This document shows, in pieces, positions 17,594-26,784 of a stretch of DNA of 64,000 bases; positions within the stretch are counted from its first letter, which is position 1, and every line of letters begins with the position of its first letter. The stretch lies in NCBI GenBank assembly GCA_037200445.1, contig JBBCGH010000001.1, forward strand, positions 1,798,001-1,862,000, written 5' to 3'. Made by a program: the position numbers and the translations under genes. The notes beneath the pieces were generated by a model that ran no database searches, was not told the origin of the DNA, and was given only the letters and a program-made list of their open reading frames with translations. This DNA is from Alphaproteobacteria bacterium. Its GTDB lineage: Bacteria > Pseudomonadota > Alphaproteobacteria > Rhizobiales > Xanthobacteraceae.

Positions 17594-18706
17594 ATGCTCA
17601 AGTCGAGGATTGCTGCCGCCATCGCGGGCTCGCTCATATGGGTTGGCAGCGCTTTGGCCCAGGAGACCATCAAGGTCGGCGCCAACCTGCCGATGAGCGG
17701 GCCGAACGCGGAGCTTGGCGAGATCTTCTCGCAGGCCGCGAGCATCGCGGTGAAGCAGATCAATGCCGACAAGATGCTGTCAAAGCCGCTCGAGCTCGCG
17801 ATCGAGGACAGTCAGGCCACGCCGCAAGGTGGTGTCGTCGCGATGAACAAGCTCGTCAGCGTCACCAAGGTGCCATACGTGCTTTCCGCCTACACGGCGG
17901 TGTCGAAGGCGATCGCGCCGATCGGCGACCGCGCCAAGGTGGTCAGCATCAACGGCGGCGCGGTGGGCCCGGACCTCGCCCAGCTCGGCGACTATTTCTG
18001 GAACGTGATTCCGCTCGTCAATTTTGAGGCGGAGGTTTTGATCCCCTTCGTCGTGAAGGAGAAGGGGCTCAAGAACATCGCGCTGATCTTCGTCGATGAT
18101 CCGCTCGGCGAGGCAGTGCAGAAGGTGCTGCGCGAGCAGGTGCCGAAAGCGGGCGGAAAGCTGGTCGGCGAGCTGCAGGTGCAGCGCTCCACGCAGCAGT
18201 TCGCCTCGATTGCGGCGAACGTGCGCCAGCTCAAGCCAGACGCGGTCTACATCGCGTCGTTCGGCACGCAGGAGAACCAGATCATCAAGCAGTTGCGCGA
18301 CAACGGCGTCACCCAGCAACTGATGAGCTATTCGGCGATGTCGACGCCCTCGATCGCGGAGCTCCCCGAGGCGAAGGGCGCCTGGTACACGACGCAATCC
18401 GCGGACTTCACGGCAAGCGCGCTCGGCCAGCGCGTTGCGAAGGAGTACAAGGATCTCTCCGGCAAGGACGCGAACGCCTACGTGGCGAACTACTACAATG
18501 CCATCATGGTGTTCGGCATCCTGGCGCAGCAGCTCGAGAAGGCCGGCAAGGCGATCACCGGCCCCAACCTGCTGGAGCAGCGCCGCGCCAGCCCGACCTT
18601 CGAGCTGGTCGGCGGCAAGATGACGTTCCAGGAAAACGGCACGGTCGCTGCGCCGGTTCAGATTCGTGAAATCGACGGCACGGGTCCGGGCAAGCTCATC
18701 AAGTAG
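17594..18706 (+). CDS. Liv-type ABC transporter substrate-binding protein
   Basis: A 370-residue periplasmic binding protein of the LivJ/branched-chain amino acid class (Peripla_BP_6), with a signal peptide (about residues 1-23) and the opening IKVGANLPMSGPNAELGE. Such proteins also bind aromatic acids, amides and other organic acids. A GGGAGGGAAG ribosome site precedes the ATG. It is followed by two permeases and two ATPases in the same direction, forming a complete importer, and preceded by CoA-dependent catabolic genes that probably act on the imported substrate. Confidence 0.9.
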   Translation: MLKSRIAAAIAGSLIWVGSALAQETIKVGANLPMSGPNAELGEIFSQAASIAVKQINADKMLSKPLELAIEDSQATPQGGVVAMNKLVSVTKVPYVLSAYTAVSKAIAPIGDRAKVVSINGGAVGPDLAQLGDYFWNVIPLVNFEAEVLIPFVVKEKGLKNIALIFVDDPLGEAVQKVLREQVPKAGGKLVGELQVQRSTQQFASIAANVRQLKPDAVYIASFGTQENQIIKQLRDNGVTQQLMSYSAMSTPSIAELPEAKGAWYTTQSADFTASALGQRVAKEYKDLSGKDANAYVANYYNAIMVFGILAQQLEKAGKAITGPNLLEQRRASPTFELVGGKMTFQENGTVAAPVQIREIDGTGPGKLIK

Positions 18707-18730
18707 CCGCCGGCCGCGCGTTTACGCGTC

Positions 18731-19606
18731 ATGGTGTTTCTTCAGCTCTTCCTCAACGGGCTGCAGCTCGGCGCGATCTACGCGCTGACTGCAGTCGGTT
18801 TCTCGCTGATCTTCGGCTCGACCAAGATCTTCCACGTCGCGCACGGCTCGGCCTTCGCGATCAGCGGCTATATCTACTGGTGGCTCGCCTCGAAGCTGAA
18901 CGTGCCTTGGCCGCTCGCGACGCTCGCGGCGGTCATTGCGGCGGCGGTGTTTGGCTTGTTGATGGAGCGCTTCATCTACCGGCCGATCCAGCGCCATGAA
19001 GCCTCGTTCTTCACGGTGTTCATCGCGGCGTTCGGCGTGTCGCTTGTCATCCAGAACCTGATCGGCACGGTGGCGGGCCGCGGCATGGAGACCGTGACGA
19101 CGCCCTTGAGCCGCAGCGTCGAGATCATGGACGGGCTGTTCGTCGCGCCGGTCTCGGCGATCTCGATCGGGGTGGCGATCCTGGTGTTCGCGGCGCTGTC
19201 GTATTTTCTTGAACGCACTCACGTCGGCATCGCGATGCGCGCGCTGTCGCAGAACCCGGACCTCGTGCGCGTGTTCGGCCTCGATCCGGGGCGGGTCGCG
19301 CAATATGCCTTCGTGGTCGGCTCGGCGGTGGTGGTGCCGGGCGCGATCTTCACCGCCATGACGGCGGGTCTCAATCCCGCGATCGGCACGCATGTGATGC
19401 TGGTCAGTCTCGCCGCAACAATCGTCGGAGGCATCGGCAGCGTGCGCGGTGCGGCGGCCGGCGGGATGCTGCTCGGGCTCGCCGAGAATCTCGCTTACTG
19501 GAAGCTCGATCCGCAGTGGAGCGAGGCGGTCACCTTCGTGGTGCTGTTTGCGTTCATCATCTTCCGGCCATCGGGCTTCTTCGGCAGCCCGACGACGGCG
19601 AAGTGA
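18731..19606 (+). CDS. Liv-type ABC transporter permease, LivH family
   Basis: A 291-residue membrane protein with about eight helices and the LivH opening LFLNGLQLGAIYALTAVGFSL. The EAA-like cytoplasmic loop is visible at ALSQNPDLVRVFGLDPGRV. It forms half of the inner-membrane channel with the LivM homologue that starts nine bases after its stop. No strong ribosome site is visible before ATG 18731, which follows the binding-protein gene by 24 bases, so translation may rely on coupling within the operon. Confidence 0.92.
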   Translation: MVFLQLFLNGLQLGAIYALTAVGFSLIFGSTKIFHVAHGSAFAISGYIYWWLASKLNVPWPLATLAAVIAAAVFGLLMERFIYRPIQRHEASFFTVFIAAFGVSLVIQNLIGTVAGRGMETVTTPLSRSVEIMDGLFVAPVSAISIGVAILVFAALSYFLERTHVGIAMRALSQNPDLVRVFGLDPGRVAQYAFVVGSAVVVPGAIFTAMTAGLNPAIGTHVMLVSLAATIVGGIGSVRGAAAGGMLLGLAENLAYWKLDPQWSEAVTFVVLFAFIIFRPSGFFGSPTTAK

Positions 19607-19615
19607 CGGCACGCC

Positions 19616-20509
19616 ATGTTCACCTATATCGTCAGCCTCGCGACCCTGATCGGCATCAATGCCATCCTCGCGGTGACGCTCAACTTCATCCTCGGTTACG
19701 CGGGCATCTTCTCGCTCGCGCATGCGATCTTCTTCGGCATCGGCGCCTACACGGCGGCGGTCGCCGCGATGAAGTTCGGCGCGGACTTCGCGGTCGCGAC
19801 CGCCGCCGGCATGGTGATCAGCGGCGTTGTTTCGCTTGCGCTCGCGCTGCCGGCGCTGCGCGTACGCGGCGAATATTTCGTGGCGGCCTCGCTCGGGCTG
19901 CAGATGCTCGCGCTCACTGTGTTCTCGGAATGGAAGTCGGTCACCGGCGGCATCGGCGGGCTGATCGGCATTCCGCCGGCGCGGCTGTTCGGGTTCGATG
20001 TCAGCGATCCGGTGCTCTTTCTCGGGCTGACGCTCGCGTGCCTTGCGGTGATCCTGCTCGTCATCCGCGCGCTGGTGCGCTCGAGCTTCGGCCGCAGCCT
20101 CAGAGCGATCCGCGACGACGAGACCGCGGCTTCCGCGCTCGGCAAGAACGTCGCGCTGCTCAAGACCCTCGCCGTGATGGTGTCATCGGCGTTCGCGGCG
20201 GTCGCGGGCTCGCTGTTTTCGTTCTATCTCAGCTTCATCAACGTCGAGAGCTTCGTGCTCGAAGTCTCGGTGCAGATCATCGCAATGGTGATCATCGGCG
20301 GCACCGCCACGTTGGTCGGCCCGGTCATCGGCGCGGTGATCGTGCTGCTGCTGCCCGCATTGCTCACCTACATTCCGTACCTGCCGCCGACCGAAATCGG
20401 TTCGATCCAGCAGATGATCTACGGCCTCGCGATGGTGCTGTTGATGATCTTCCGCCCCTCGGGCCTTTGGGGCTACGGGTCGGACACCCAGAAACAGGGC
20501 GAGCCATGA
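19616..20509 (+). CDS. Liv-type ABC transporter permease, LivM family
   Basis: A 297-residue hydrophobic protein of the LivM family with the typical INAILAVTLNFILGYAGIFS opening, GGIGGLIGIPPARLFG, and the cytoplasmic loop SFGRSLRAIRDDETAASALG that contacts the ATPase. It pairs with the LivH homologue upstream. The stop codon overlaps the start of the ATPase gene as ATGA, so the permease and ATPase are translationally coupled. Confidence 0.92.
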   Translation: MFTYIVSLATLIGINAILAVTLNFILGYAGIFSLAHAIFFGIGAYTAAVAAMKFGADFAVATAAGMVISGVVSLALALPALRVRGEYFVAASLGLQMLALTVFSEWKSVTGGIGGLIGIPPARLFGFDVSDPVLFLGLTLACLAVILLVIRALVRSSFGRSLRAIRDDETAASALGKNVALLKTLAVMVSSAFAAVAGSLFSFYLSFINVESFVLEVSVQIIAMVIIGGTATLVGPVIGAVIVLLLPALLTYIPYLPPTEIGSIQQMIYGLAMVLLMIFRPSGLWGYGSDTQKQGEP

Positions 20510-21254
20510 CCGGCGAGATCCTGTTCCAGGCCGAGCACATCAGCAAAACCTTCGGCGGCCTCAAAGCCGTGGACGACGTGTCGTTCGCGCTACGCGCCGG
20601 CATCGTCACCACGCTGGTGGGGCCGAACGGCGCGGGCAAGACGACGCTGTTCAACGCCATGACCGGGCATCTCGTACCCGATCAGGGAACGGTGACGTTT
20701 CTCGGCCAGAGCATCCTCGGCCTGCCGCATTGGAGGGTCGCGCGGCTCGGCGTCGGGCGCACCTTCCAGGATCTCAAGCTGTTCTCGCACATGACGGTCG
20801 AGGAGAACGTCACCACCGCGACCGAGTCCGGCTCGTGGCTCTGGCAGATGGGCGGAGCCGCCGCGAAGGCGGAGCGAACCGAGCGTGTCGAGCGCGCGCT
20901 CGACGCGACGCAGCTGCAGCGCCGCCGCAACGCGCGGGCGATCGACCTTTCCTATGCGGAGCGGAAATTTCTTTCGATCGCGCGCATCAAGGCTTCGGGT
21001 GCGCGGCTGTGGCTGCTCGACGAGCCGGCGTCCGGCCTCGACCGCGGCTCCTACGATCGCTTCGTGTCGTTGTTGCGCAACGAGGTGACGTCGGGCGTCA
21101 CCATCTGCATCATCGAGCACAACCTCGATATCGTGCAGAGCATCTCCGATCGCATCGCGTTCCTCGATCAGGGGAAACTGCTGGCCGAGGGCGAACCGAA
21201 GACCATCCTGTCCGATCCGGCGCTCGCGGCGATCTATTTCGGCGAGCGCGCGCC

Positions 21255-21258
<4 letters not shown>
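20506..21258 (+). CDS. Liv-type ABC transporter ATPase, LivG family
   Basis: A 250-residue ATPase with Walker A GPNGAGKTT (residues 39-47), Q-loop in GRTFQDLKLF, Walker B LWLLDEP and the D-loop that follows. The ABC signature is unusual: LSYAERK instead of the LSxGQ/E form usual in this family (often LSYGQQ), so the conserved glycine is alanine and glutamine is glutamate. The signature serine remains. The gene is linked to livM and livF homologues by ATGA overlaps on both sides. It would hydrolyse ATP on the cytoplasmic side of the importer. Confidence 0.92.
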
Positions 21259-21968
<710 letters not shown>

Positions 21969-21982
21969 GCCCGTCCTGTTTC

Positions 21983-22090
21983 GTCTTTGCGAGGAGCGTC
22001 AGCGACGAAGCAATTCTCAACAAACTTGGATTGCTTCGCGGAGCCTGTCATCGGGCCGCGCGAAGCGCGGACCCGTTGGCTCGCAATGAC
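21983..22090. repeat. Palindromic REP-like intergenic element
   Basis: Outer arms GTCTTTGCGAG (21983) and CTCGCAATGAC (22080-22090) are inverted repeats with one mismatch. Inner arms GAAGCAAT and ATTGCTTC are also inverted. This layout is typical of repeats scattered between convergent genes in Bradyrhizobium relatives. It lies between the convergent livF and aroQ homologues and could serve as a bidirectional terminator. Confidence 0.8.
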
Positions 22091-22112
22091 GGATGGCGGC
22101 GGTCTCGCATCG

Positions 22113-22544
22113 TCACGCGATCAACTCGCGTATCGCCCGCACGGCGGCCGGGTAACCCTTGGCGCCGAGCCCGGCGATGATCGCGGTCGCGACCTTCGAC
22201 ACATAGGAATTGTGGTACATCGACTCGCGCTGGTGAATGTTCGAGATGTGCAGCTCGATGATCGGCCCGGGGAACATCTTGAGCGCATCGAACAGCGCGA
22301 GCGAGGTGAAGGTGTAGGCGGCCGGGTTGATGATGATGCCGCTGCCCTTGTCGATCGCCTCGTGCACCCAGTCGATCAGCTGCGTCTCCGAGTTGGTCTG
22401 GCGGAACTCGATTGGCTGGCTGCCGGCCTCGGCGCGGCACATCGCCTCGACATCGGCGAGCGTCGTGGTGCCGTAGATGTGCGGCTCGCGCGTGCCGAGG
22501 CGGTTCAGATTGGGTCCGTTGAGAACGTAAATCGGCTTGCTCAT
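22113..22544 (-). CDS. aroQ: Type II 3-dehydroquinate dehydratase paralogue
   Basis: A 143-residue protein of the dodecameric type II dehydroquinase family. The opening VLNGPNLNRLGTREPHIYG keeps the expected Asn, Arg and catalytic Tyr, and ELHISN keeps the second histidine. Two usual substrate-binding positions differ: the segment normally reading NPGAYTH is NPAAYTF here (His to Phe), and the usual REEFR helix reads RESMY. The enzyme may therefore act on a related compound or be a catabolic variant. ATG 22544 has an AGAGGA ribosome site. A regulator gene lies 25 bases upstream on the same strand. Confidence 0.82.
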   Translation of the reverse strand: MSKPIYVLNGPNLNRLGTREPHIYGTTTLADVEAMCRAEAGSQPIEFRQTNSETQLIDWVHEAIDKGSGIIINPAAYTFTSLALFDALKMFPGPIIELHISNIHQRESMYHNSYVSKVATAIIAGLGAKGYPAAVRAIRELIA

Positions 22545-22569
22545 TGATCCTCTTTCTTGTGCGCGCCCA

Positions 22570-22983
22570 TCAATCCGGCAACGTGTCCAGAACCGCCAGA
22601 TCGTCAGTCGCGGTGCGCAGGATTCGCCGCACCTGCTGGTAGCTGCGCATGCCGACGAGCGAATTGAGCGCCTTCTCCTCGACGTAATAGCGGTGGCCCT
22701 GCTTGGTGACGAGGCCCCAGCTCTGCAGCCGGGTGAGCCGGCGCACCACCTTGCTGCGCGGCATGCGCATATAGGCGGCGATCTTGGCAACGGAAAAGGG
22801 CTTACCCTCGATTTCGCCGAGCACGACGCAGAGCCCCACGAAGGCAGTCTCCAGCCGGTTGCCGAAGGACTCGGTGGCCGGCGCGTACGCGGTGTGCACG
22901 CTGCGCATGAGATCGATCATGAGGCGGCAGAACACCAGCCGCTGGCGCGCCATCTTGATCTTTTGCCGACCGTTTTGTGCCAT
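22570..22983 (-). CDS. MarR-like winged-helix regulator
   Basis: A 137-residue basic protein with a central winged helix: FSVAKIAAYMRMPRSKVVRRLTRL with the wing WGLVTKQGHRYYV (residues 63-101). It contains no enzyme or ligand domain beyond short flanking helices. The family is not certain beyond MarR-like. Its position immediately upstream of the AroQ paralogue, 25 bases away on the same strand, suggests it controls that gene or its own operon. Confidence 0.6.
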   Translation of the reverse strand: MAQNGRQKIKMARQRLVFCRLMIDLMRSVHTAYAPATESFGNRLETAFVGLCVVLGEIEGKPFSVAKIAAYMRMPRSKVVRRLTRLQSWGLVTKQGHRYYVEEKALNSLVGMRSYQQVRRILRTATDDLAVLDTLPD

Positions 22984-23036
22984 CGCCCGCTTTCAGGCGC
23001 CGCCGCGGCGCCTCGCCGTCGACGCACAGGATAGTT

Positions 23037-23900
23037 TCAGGCCTCGGAATTCGCCACCCACAATCCTGCCGCCACGCAGGCGACGCCTGCCATCATTCCC
23101 GCCGTCACCGGCTCGCCGAGCAGTGCGACGCCGAGCACGATCGCGGTGACCGGCGAGAGCGCGAGGAATACGGTCACGCGGCTTGCCGGAATCGTCTTCA
23201 GCGCCCAGAGCCACACCACATAGAACGTGCCGGACGACAAGCCGATGAACACGATCGCGCCCCATGCGCTCGCCGAAAGCTGTGCTGGCGCAACGAACAG
23301 GTCGTCGAGCGCCGCGAAAGGAAACAGCGCAAGCGCCGCCGCCGCCATCGCGAAAGCGCTCACGGGAAGCGTCGGGTAGCGTCGCAGATACGGCCGGTAG
23401 AGCACGGAGCAGACCGCGCCTACCGCGGCGCTCGCCAGAATGGTGAGTTCGCCGAGGATCGAGCCGGCGCCGAGGATCTTGTCACCGAGCGCGAGAGCAA
23501 CGCCCGCCATCGTTGCGAGGATCCCGCCGACCTTGCGAACAGTGACATGCTCATGGCCGAGCAAGGCCGCTACTATCAGAGTAATCAGCGGGAAGCTTGC
23601 GAAGATGAGCGCGCCGCGCCCGGCCGGCACACTGCGCAGGCCGTAGTTCAACAGCGCAATGAGGATGCCGAACTGGCCCACGCCGAGCGCCGCGATCGGC
23701 AGAATGTCTGCACGCGCGAAGCGCACACGCTGCGCCATCGCGACGACCGGGATCAGGCAGGCAACGCCGATGGAATAGCGCAGGAAGGCGAGCGAGGCGG
23801 GCGAGATGTCGGCGGCCACATAGCGCGTTGCCACGATCGCGGCGCCGACCTGTACGCCGGTCGCGGCGGCGGCAAGCGTGCCGAGCGCCGAGCGGTTCAA
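23037..23900 (-). CDS. EamA/DMT family transporter
   Basis: A 287-residue membrane protein with ten predicted helices in two EamA repeats (ISPASLAFLRYSIGVACLIP near residue 35 and FIGLSSGTFYVVWLWAL in the second half). Members export amino acids, metabolites or drugs. No ATG is suitably placed. A TTG at 23900 overlaps the TGA of the upstream gene as TTGA and begins just before the first helix, so it is the likely start by translational coupling. The partner regulator-acetyltransferase may control or cooperate in detoxification. Confidence 0.85.
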   Translation of the reverse strand: MNRSALGTLAAAATGVQVGAAIVATRYVAADISPASLAFLRYSIGVACLIPVVAMAQRVRFARADILPIAALGVGQFGILIALLNYGLRSVPAGRGALIFASFPLITLIVAALLGHEHVTVRKVGGILATMAGVALALGDKILGAGSILGELTILASAAVGAVCSVLYRPYLRRYPTLPVSAFAMAAAALALFPFAALDDLFVAPAQLSASAWGAIVFIGLSSGTFYVVWLWALKTIPASRVTVFLALSPVTAIVLGVALLGEPVTAGMMAGVACVAAGLWVANSEA

Positions 23901-24826
23901 AGCGCGCGTTCCCAGGTTTCGCTGATCAGATCGACACCGAAACTGCGGTTCGGTTCGGATGCGATCAGCTTGAATCCGGCGCGTTGATAAATGCCACGCG
24001 CCGCGTAGAGATAGTCCTGCGTCCAAAGCGTCATCGACTTGTAGCCCGCGCTTTTCGCGAAACGCAGGCATTCATCGACAAGACGCTTGCCGATCCCAAG
24101 GCCGCGCGCGTTGGGATCGACGATGACGAGGCGCAACTTCGCGACTTCGTTGGTCTTCCTGACGACGAATGCCGATCCAACGCGCTCGCCATCCATTTCG
24201 GCAATCCAGCAGCATTCCCGCCTGGCGTCGAAGTTCTCGATGAACTCTGCGGTGATCTTCGCGACCATCGCCTCGAACGTGATGTCCCAGCCGTATTCGG
24301 CCGCGTAGATCGCGCCGTGGGCGGACGTAACCCACCCCATGTCGCCTACGCGGTGCGGGCGCAGGATGATCGGCTCCGGCCGCGCGTTGCTCGGCAAGAG
24401 AAGGGACTCGATCGACGCCATCGCGCCGACGACGCGCGCCTGCTCGGCCTCGCTCATCCGATCGAGCATCGCGGCGACCTGGTCGTGCGAGTTCTTGTTG
24501 AGCGGCGCGAACGCCTTGCGGCCCTTCGCCGTAATCGAGATGACGCTCTGCCGAGCGTCCTCCGGCGCGCGCACTTTTTTCAAGATGCCCTCGTCGCCGA
24601 AGCGACGCAGGATGCGGCTGAGGTACCCGTGGTCGAGGTCGAGATCGGCGGCAAGCTCGCTGGCCGTAACGGTGTCGCGATGCGCCAATTCGTAGAGCAC
24701 CCGTGCTTCGGTCAGGGAAAAGCGCGTGTGCACCAGGCTCTCCTGCAACAGGCCGAGTTGGCGCGTGTAGAAGCGCGAGAAGCGGCGCACCGCGGCGATG
24801 CGTTCTTCGAGTTGCGGTGTGGTCAT
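23897..24826 (-). CDS. MarR regulator fused to GNAT acetyltransferase
   Basis: A 309-residue two-domain protein. Residues 1-145 form a MarR winged helix (TASELAADLDLDHGYLSRIL with the wing region EDARQSVISITAKG). Residues 152-309 form a GNAT acetyltransferase with the acetyl-CoA loop DPNARGLGIGKRLVDECL. Fusions of this kind are known in proteobacteria, and some regulate a linked transporter while acetylating a small molecule. The stop codon overlaps the start of the EamA exporter, which makes a two-gene resistance or efflux unit likely. The ligand is unknown. Confidence 0.9.
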   Translation of the reverse strand: MTTPQLEERIAAVRRFSRFYTRQLGLLQESLVHTRFSLTEARVLYELAHRDTVTASELAADLDLDHGYLSRILRRFGDEGILKKVRAPEDARQSVISITAKGRKAFAPLNKNSHDQVAAMLDRMSEAEQARVVGAMASIESLLLPSNARPEPIILRPHRVGDMGWVTSAHGAIYAAEYGWDITFEAMVAKITAEFIENFDARRECCWIAEMDGERVGSAFVVRKTNEVAKLRLVIVDPNARGLGIGKRLVDECLRFAKSAGYKSMTLWTQDYLYAARGIYQRAGFKLIASEPNRSFGVDLISETWERAL

Positions 24827-24885
24827 CGGCTCACCTGCGGGCGCGTGAGATCAGCTGTGCAGTGTCAATCAATTGCTTGACGCGG

Positions 24886-25422
24886 TCAAATACCGGTTCG
24901 CCTGACGGCCGCCCGCAATACGGTCAGCTGCGACCGCCCGATCCGCCGCAACAGATCGCGCTCGGGGTCGGCGGCATCCGCCCGGTGCCCACCCAGTTCG
25001 GCGTAGAGCGCCTTGCGAATAAGCAGCCCTTGCTCGGTGCCTGGCAGGGTCCCAAGCAGACGGCGTATCCATCCGGCGAGGCCGGCCGGCGGCATCGAAA
25101 ATACGGCCGCTTGTCCGTCTTGCGCGAAGGCGGCGGTGTCCTCGATCCAGCTGGCCCCGGGCACCGCTCCCGGTCTCATAAACATCAGCCATTCGCCGCG
25201 GGCCCGCGCAGCCGCATCCTTCAGCCGTGCCCCAAGCGGCTCTCCCGAGGAGAAAAAACCGCAGCCGGCGTAGTCAGCAACCTGCTCGGTTTCGTCCTTC
25301 GACCCCCCGTCTGCGACGATCACTTCGCGCACCACGCCCGCGGTGGCGCCGGGTACGAGCGCGGCGAGCGTCGCTACCAGCAGACGCTCCGAATCGCGTG
25401 TCGCAATGATGACGCTGAACAT
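24886..25422 (-). CDS. Small family 2 glycosyltransferase-like protein
   Basis: A 178-residue GT-A fold protein with the family 2 opening FSVIIATRDSERLLVATLAA and the nucleotide-sugar aspartate region VREVIVADGGSKDETEQVAD. It is shorter than usual family 2 enzymes, and the metal-binding DxD is replaced by MRPGA, so sugar transfer is uncertain. ATG 25422 begins the first beta strand. The gene has no glycan-synthesis neighbours. It is divergent from the SplB-like gene, and the 150-base gap between them contains the LexA-type box. Confidence 0.7.
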   Translation of the reverse strand: MFSVIIATRDSERLLVATLAALVPGATAGVVREVIVADGGSKDETEQVADYAGCGFFSSGEPLGARLKDAAARARGEWLMFMRPGAVPGASWIEDTAAFAQDGQAAVFSMPPAGLAGWIRRLLGTLPGTEQGLLIRKALYAELGGHRADAADPERDLLRRIGRSQLTVLRAAVRRTGI

Positions 25423-25542
25423 CGACCCAGGCCGCCCCACTCTGTTGCATCATGTCGTAACGCAAACCCAATTCCTAGCGGTCGAAATGCCCGAATAATC
25501 AGCATCTTGTATCTCGGAACCGCCAAAAAATTTGATCTGCAT

Positions 25543-25557
25543 GTTCTTGTTTCGTTC
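25543..25557 (+). promoter_or_regulatory. LexA-type SOS box
   Basis: GTTC, seven bases, GTTC exactly matches the direct-repeat LexA operator described for alphaproteobacteria (GTTCN7GTTC). It lies 15 bases upstream of the ATG of the SplB-like radical SAM gene, inside the likely core promoter. The region is noticeably poorer in GC than its surroundings. Confidence 0.75.
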
Positions 25558-25572
25558 ACATGTTTTGGTTAT

Positions 25573-26727
25573 ATGGCTGTCATGGCTCATTCGGCAGCAT
25601 TGCGACGCCCGCCGGCACCAGCGCCCTCCGTGGCGCCGTCGGGCGACTTCCTCGGCACCGCCGTCGACCGTGAACGACGGCGCGGCCGGGGAACGCTGTC
25701 GAATGCGTCGGGGCGTTACGAGCCGACCGCGCGCATCGCCTTCGACGATGGCTGGCAATCGATCGAGGAATTGCCCGCCTTCGAGACGACCGTCACGGTC
25801 GAAACCGCGCGCAAGATCATCACCCGCAACGACTCCCCCGACATCCGCTTCGACCGCTCAATCAACCCTTATCGTGGCTGCGAGCATGGCTGCGTCTACT
25901 GCTTCGCGCGCCCGACCCACGCCAACATGGGGCTGTCCGCCGGGCTGGACTTCGAATCCAAGCTGTTCGTGAAGCCGGATGCGCCGGAATTGCTGGAGCG
26001 CGAGCTCTCCGCCCCGCGCTATTCGCCGCGCGTGATCGCAATCGGGACCAACACCGATCCTTATCAGCCGATCGAGCGCCGCTACGAGGTGATGCGCGGC
26101 ATTCTCGAAGTGCTGGAGCGGGCGGGACATCCGGTCGGCATCGTCACCAAGTCGGCGCTGGTCACGCGAGACATCGATATTCTGTCGCGCATGGCGCGGC
26201 GCAACCTGGTGAAGGTCGCGCTGTCAGTGACGAGCCTCGATCCGAAGCTTGCGCGGGTGATGGAGCCGCGCGCAGCCACGCCGACCAAGAGGTTGGACAC
26301 GATCAGGCAATTGTCGGAGGCCGGCATCCCGACCTCCGTCATGGTCGCGCCGGTCATTCCGGCGATCAACGACATGGAGATCGAGCGTATTCTCGATGCG
26401 GCGGCGGCTGCCGGCGCAAAGGAGGCCGGCTACGTGCTGCTGCGCCTGCCGCTCGAACTGCGCGACCTGTTCCGCGAGTGGCTGATCGAGAACTTCCCGG
26501 ACCGCCACAACCATGTGTTCAAGCTGATCCGCGACATGCGCGGCGGCAAGGATTACGACGCCAAGTGGGGCGAGCGCATGACCGGCTCCGGGCCGATCGC
26601 ATGGATGATCGGGCGGCGCTTCGAGGCGGCCTGCGAGCGGCTCGGGCTGAACCGCCGCAAGCTCAAGCTTGCCACCGAGCATTTCTCGCCGACCCGCAAA
26701 CGCCCGCAACAGCTCTCGCTGCTCTGA
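25573..26727 (+). CDS. PA0069/SplB-like radical SAM protein
   Basis: A 384-residue radical SAM protein. The 4Fe-4S cluster motif CEHGCVYC is near residue 103, preceded by SINPYRG, a pattern shared with spore photoproduct lyase-like proteins (COG1533) and the PA0069 family. The nucleic-acid repair role of PA0069 proteins is suspected but not proven. ATG 25573 is used, with ATG 25582 in the same frame also possible; no strong ribosome site is visible. A LexA-type operator just upstream points to induction by DNA damage. Confidence 0.88.
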   Translation: MAVMAHSAALRRPPAPAPSVAPSGDFLGTAVDRERRRGRGTLSNASGRYEPTARIAFDDGWQSIEELPAFETTVTVETARKIITRNDSPDIRFDRSINPYRGCEHGCVYCFARPTHANMGLSAGLDFESKLFVKPDAPELLERELSAPRYSPRVIAIGTNTDPYQPIERRYEVMRGILEVLERAGHPVGIVTKSALVTRDIDILSRMARRNLVKVALSVTSLDPKLARVMEPRAATPTKRLDTIRQLSEAGIPTSVMVAPVIPAINDMEIERILDAAAAAGAKEAGYVLLRLPLELRDLFREWLIENFPDRHNHVFKLIRDMRGGKDYDAKWGERMTGSGPIAWMIGRRFEAACERLGLNRRKLKLATEHFSPTRKRPQQLSLL

Positions 26728-26784
26728 TGGGCTGGCGCGCGCCCTCCCGCCGCGATAGGTCTTCTGATCGCGGGAGGCACGTCC

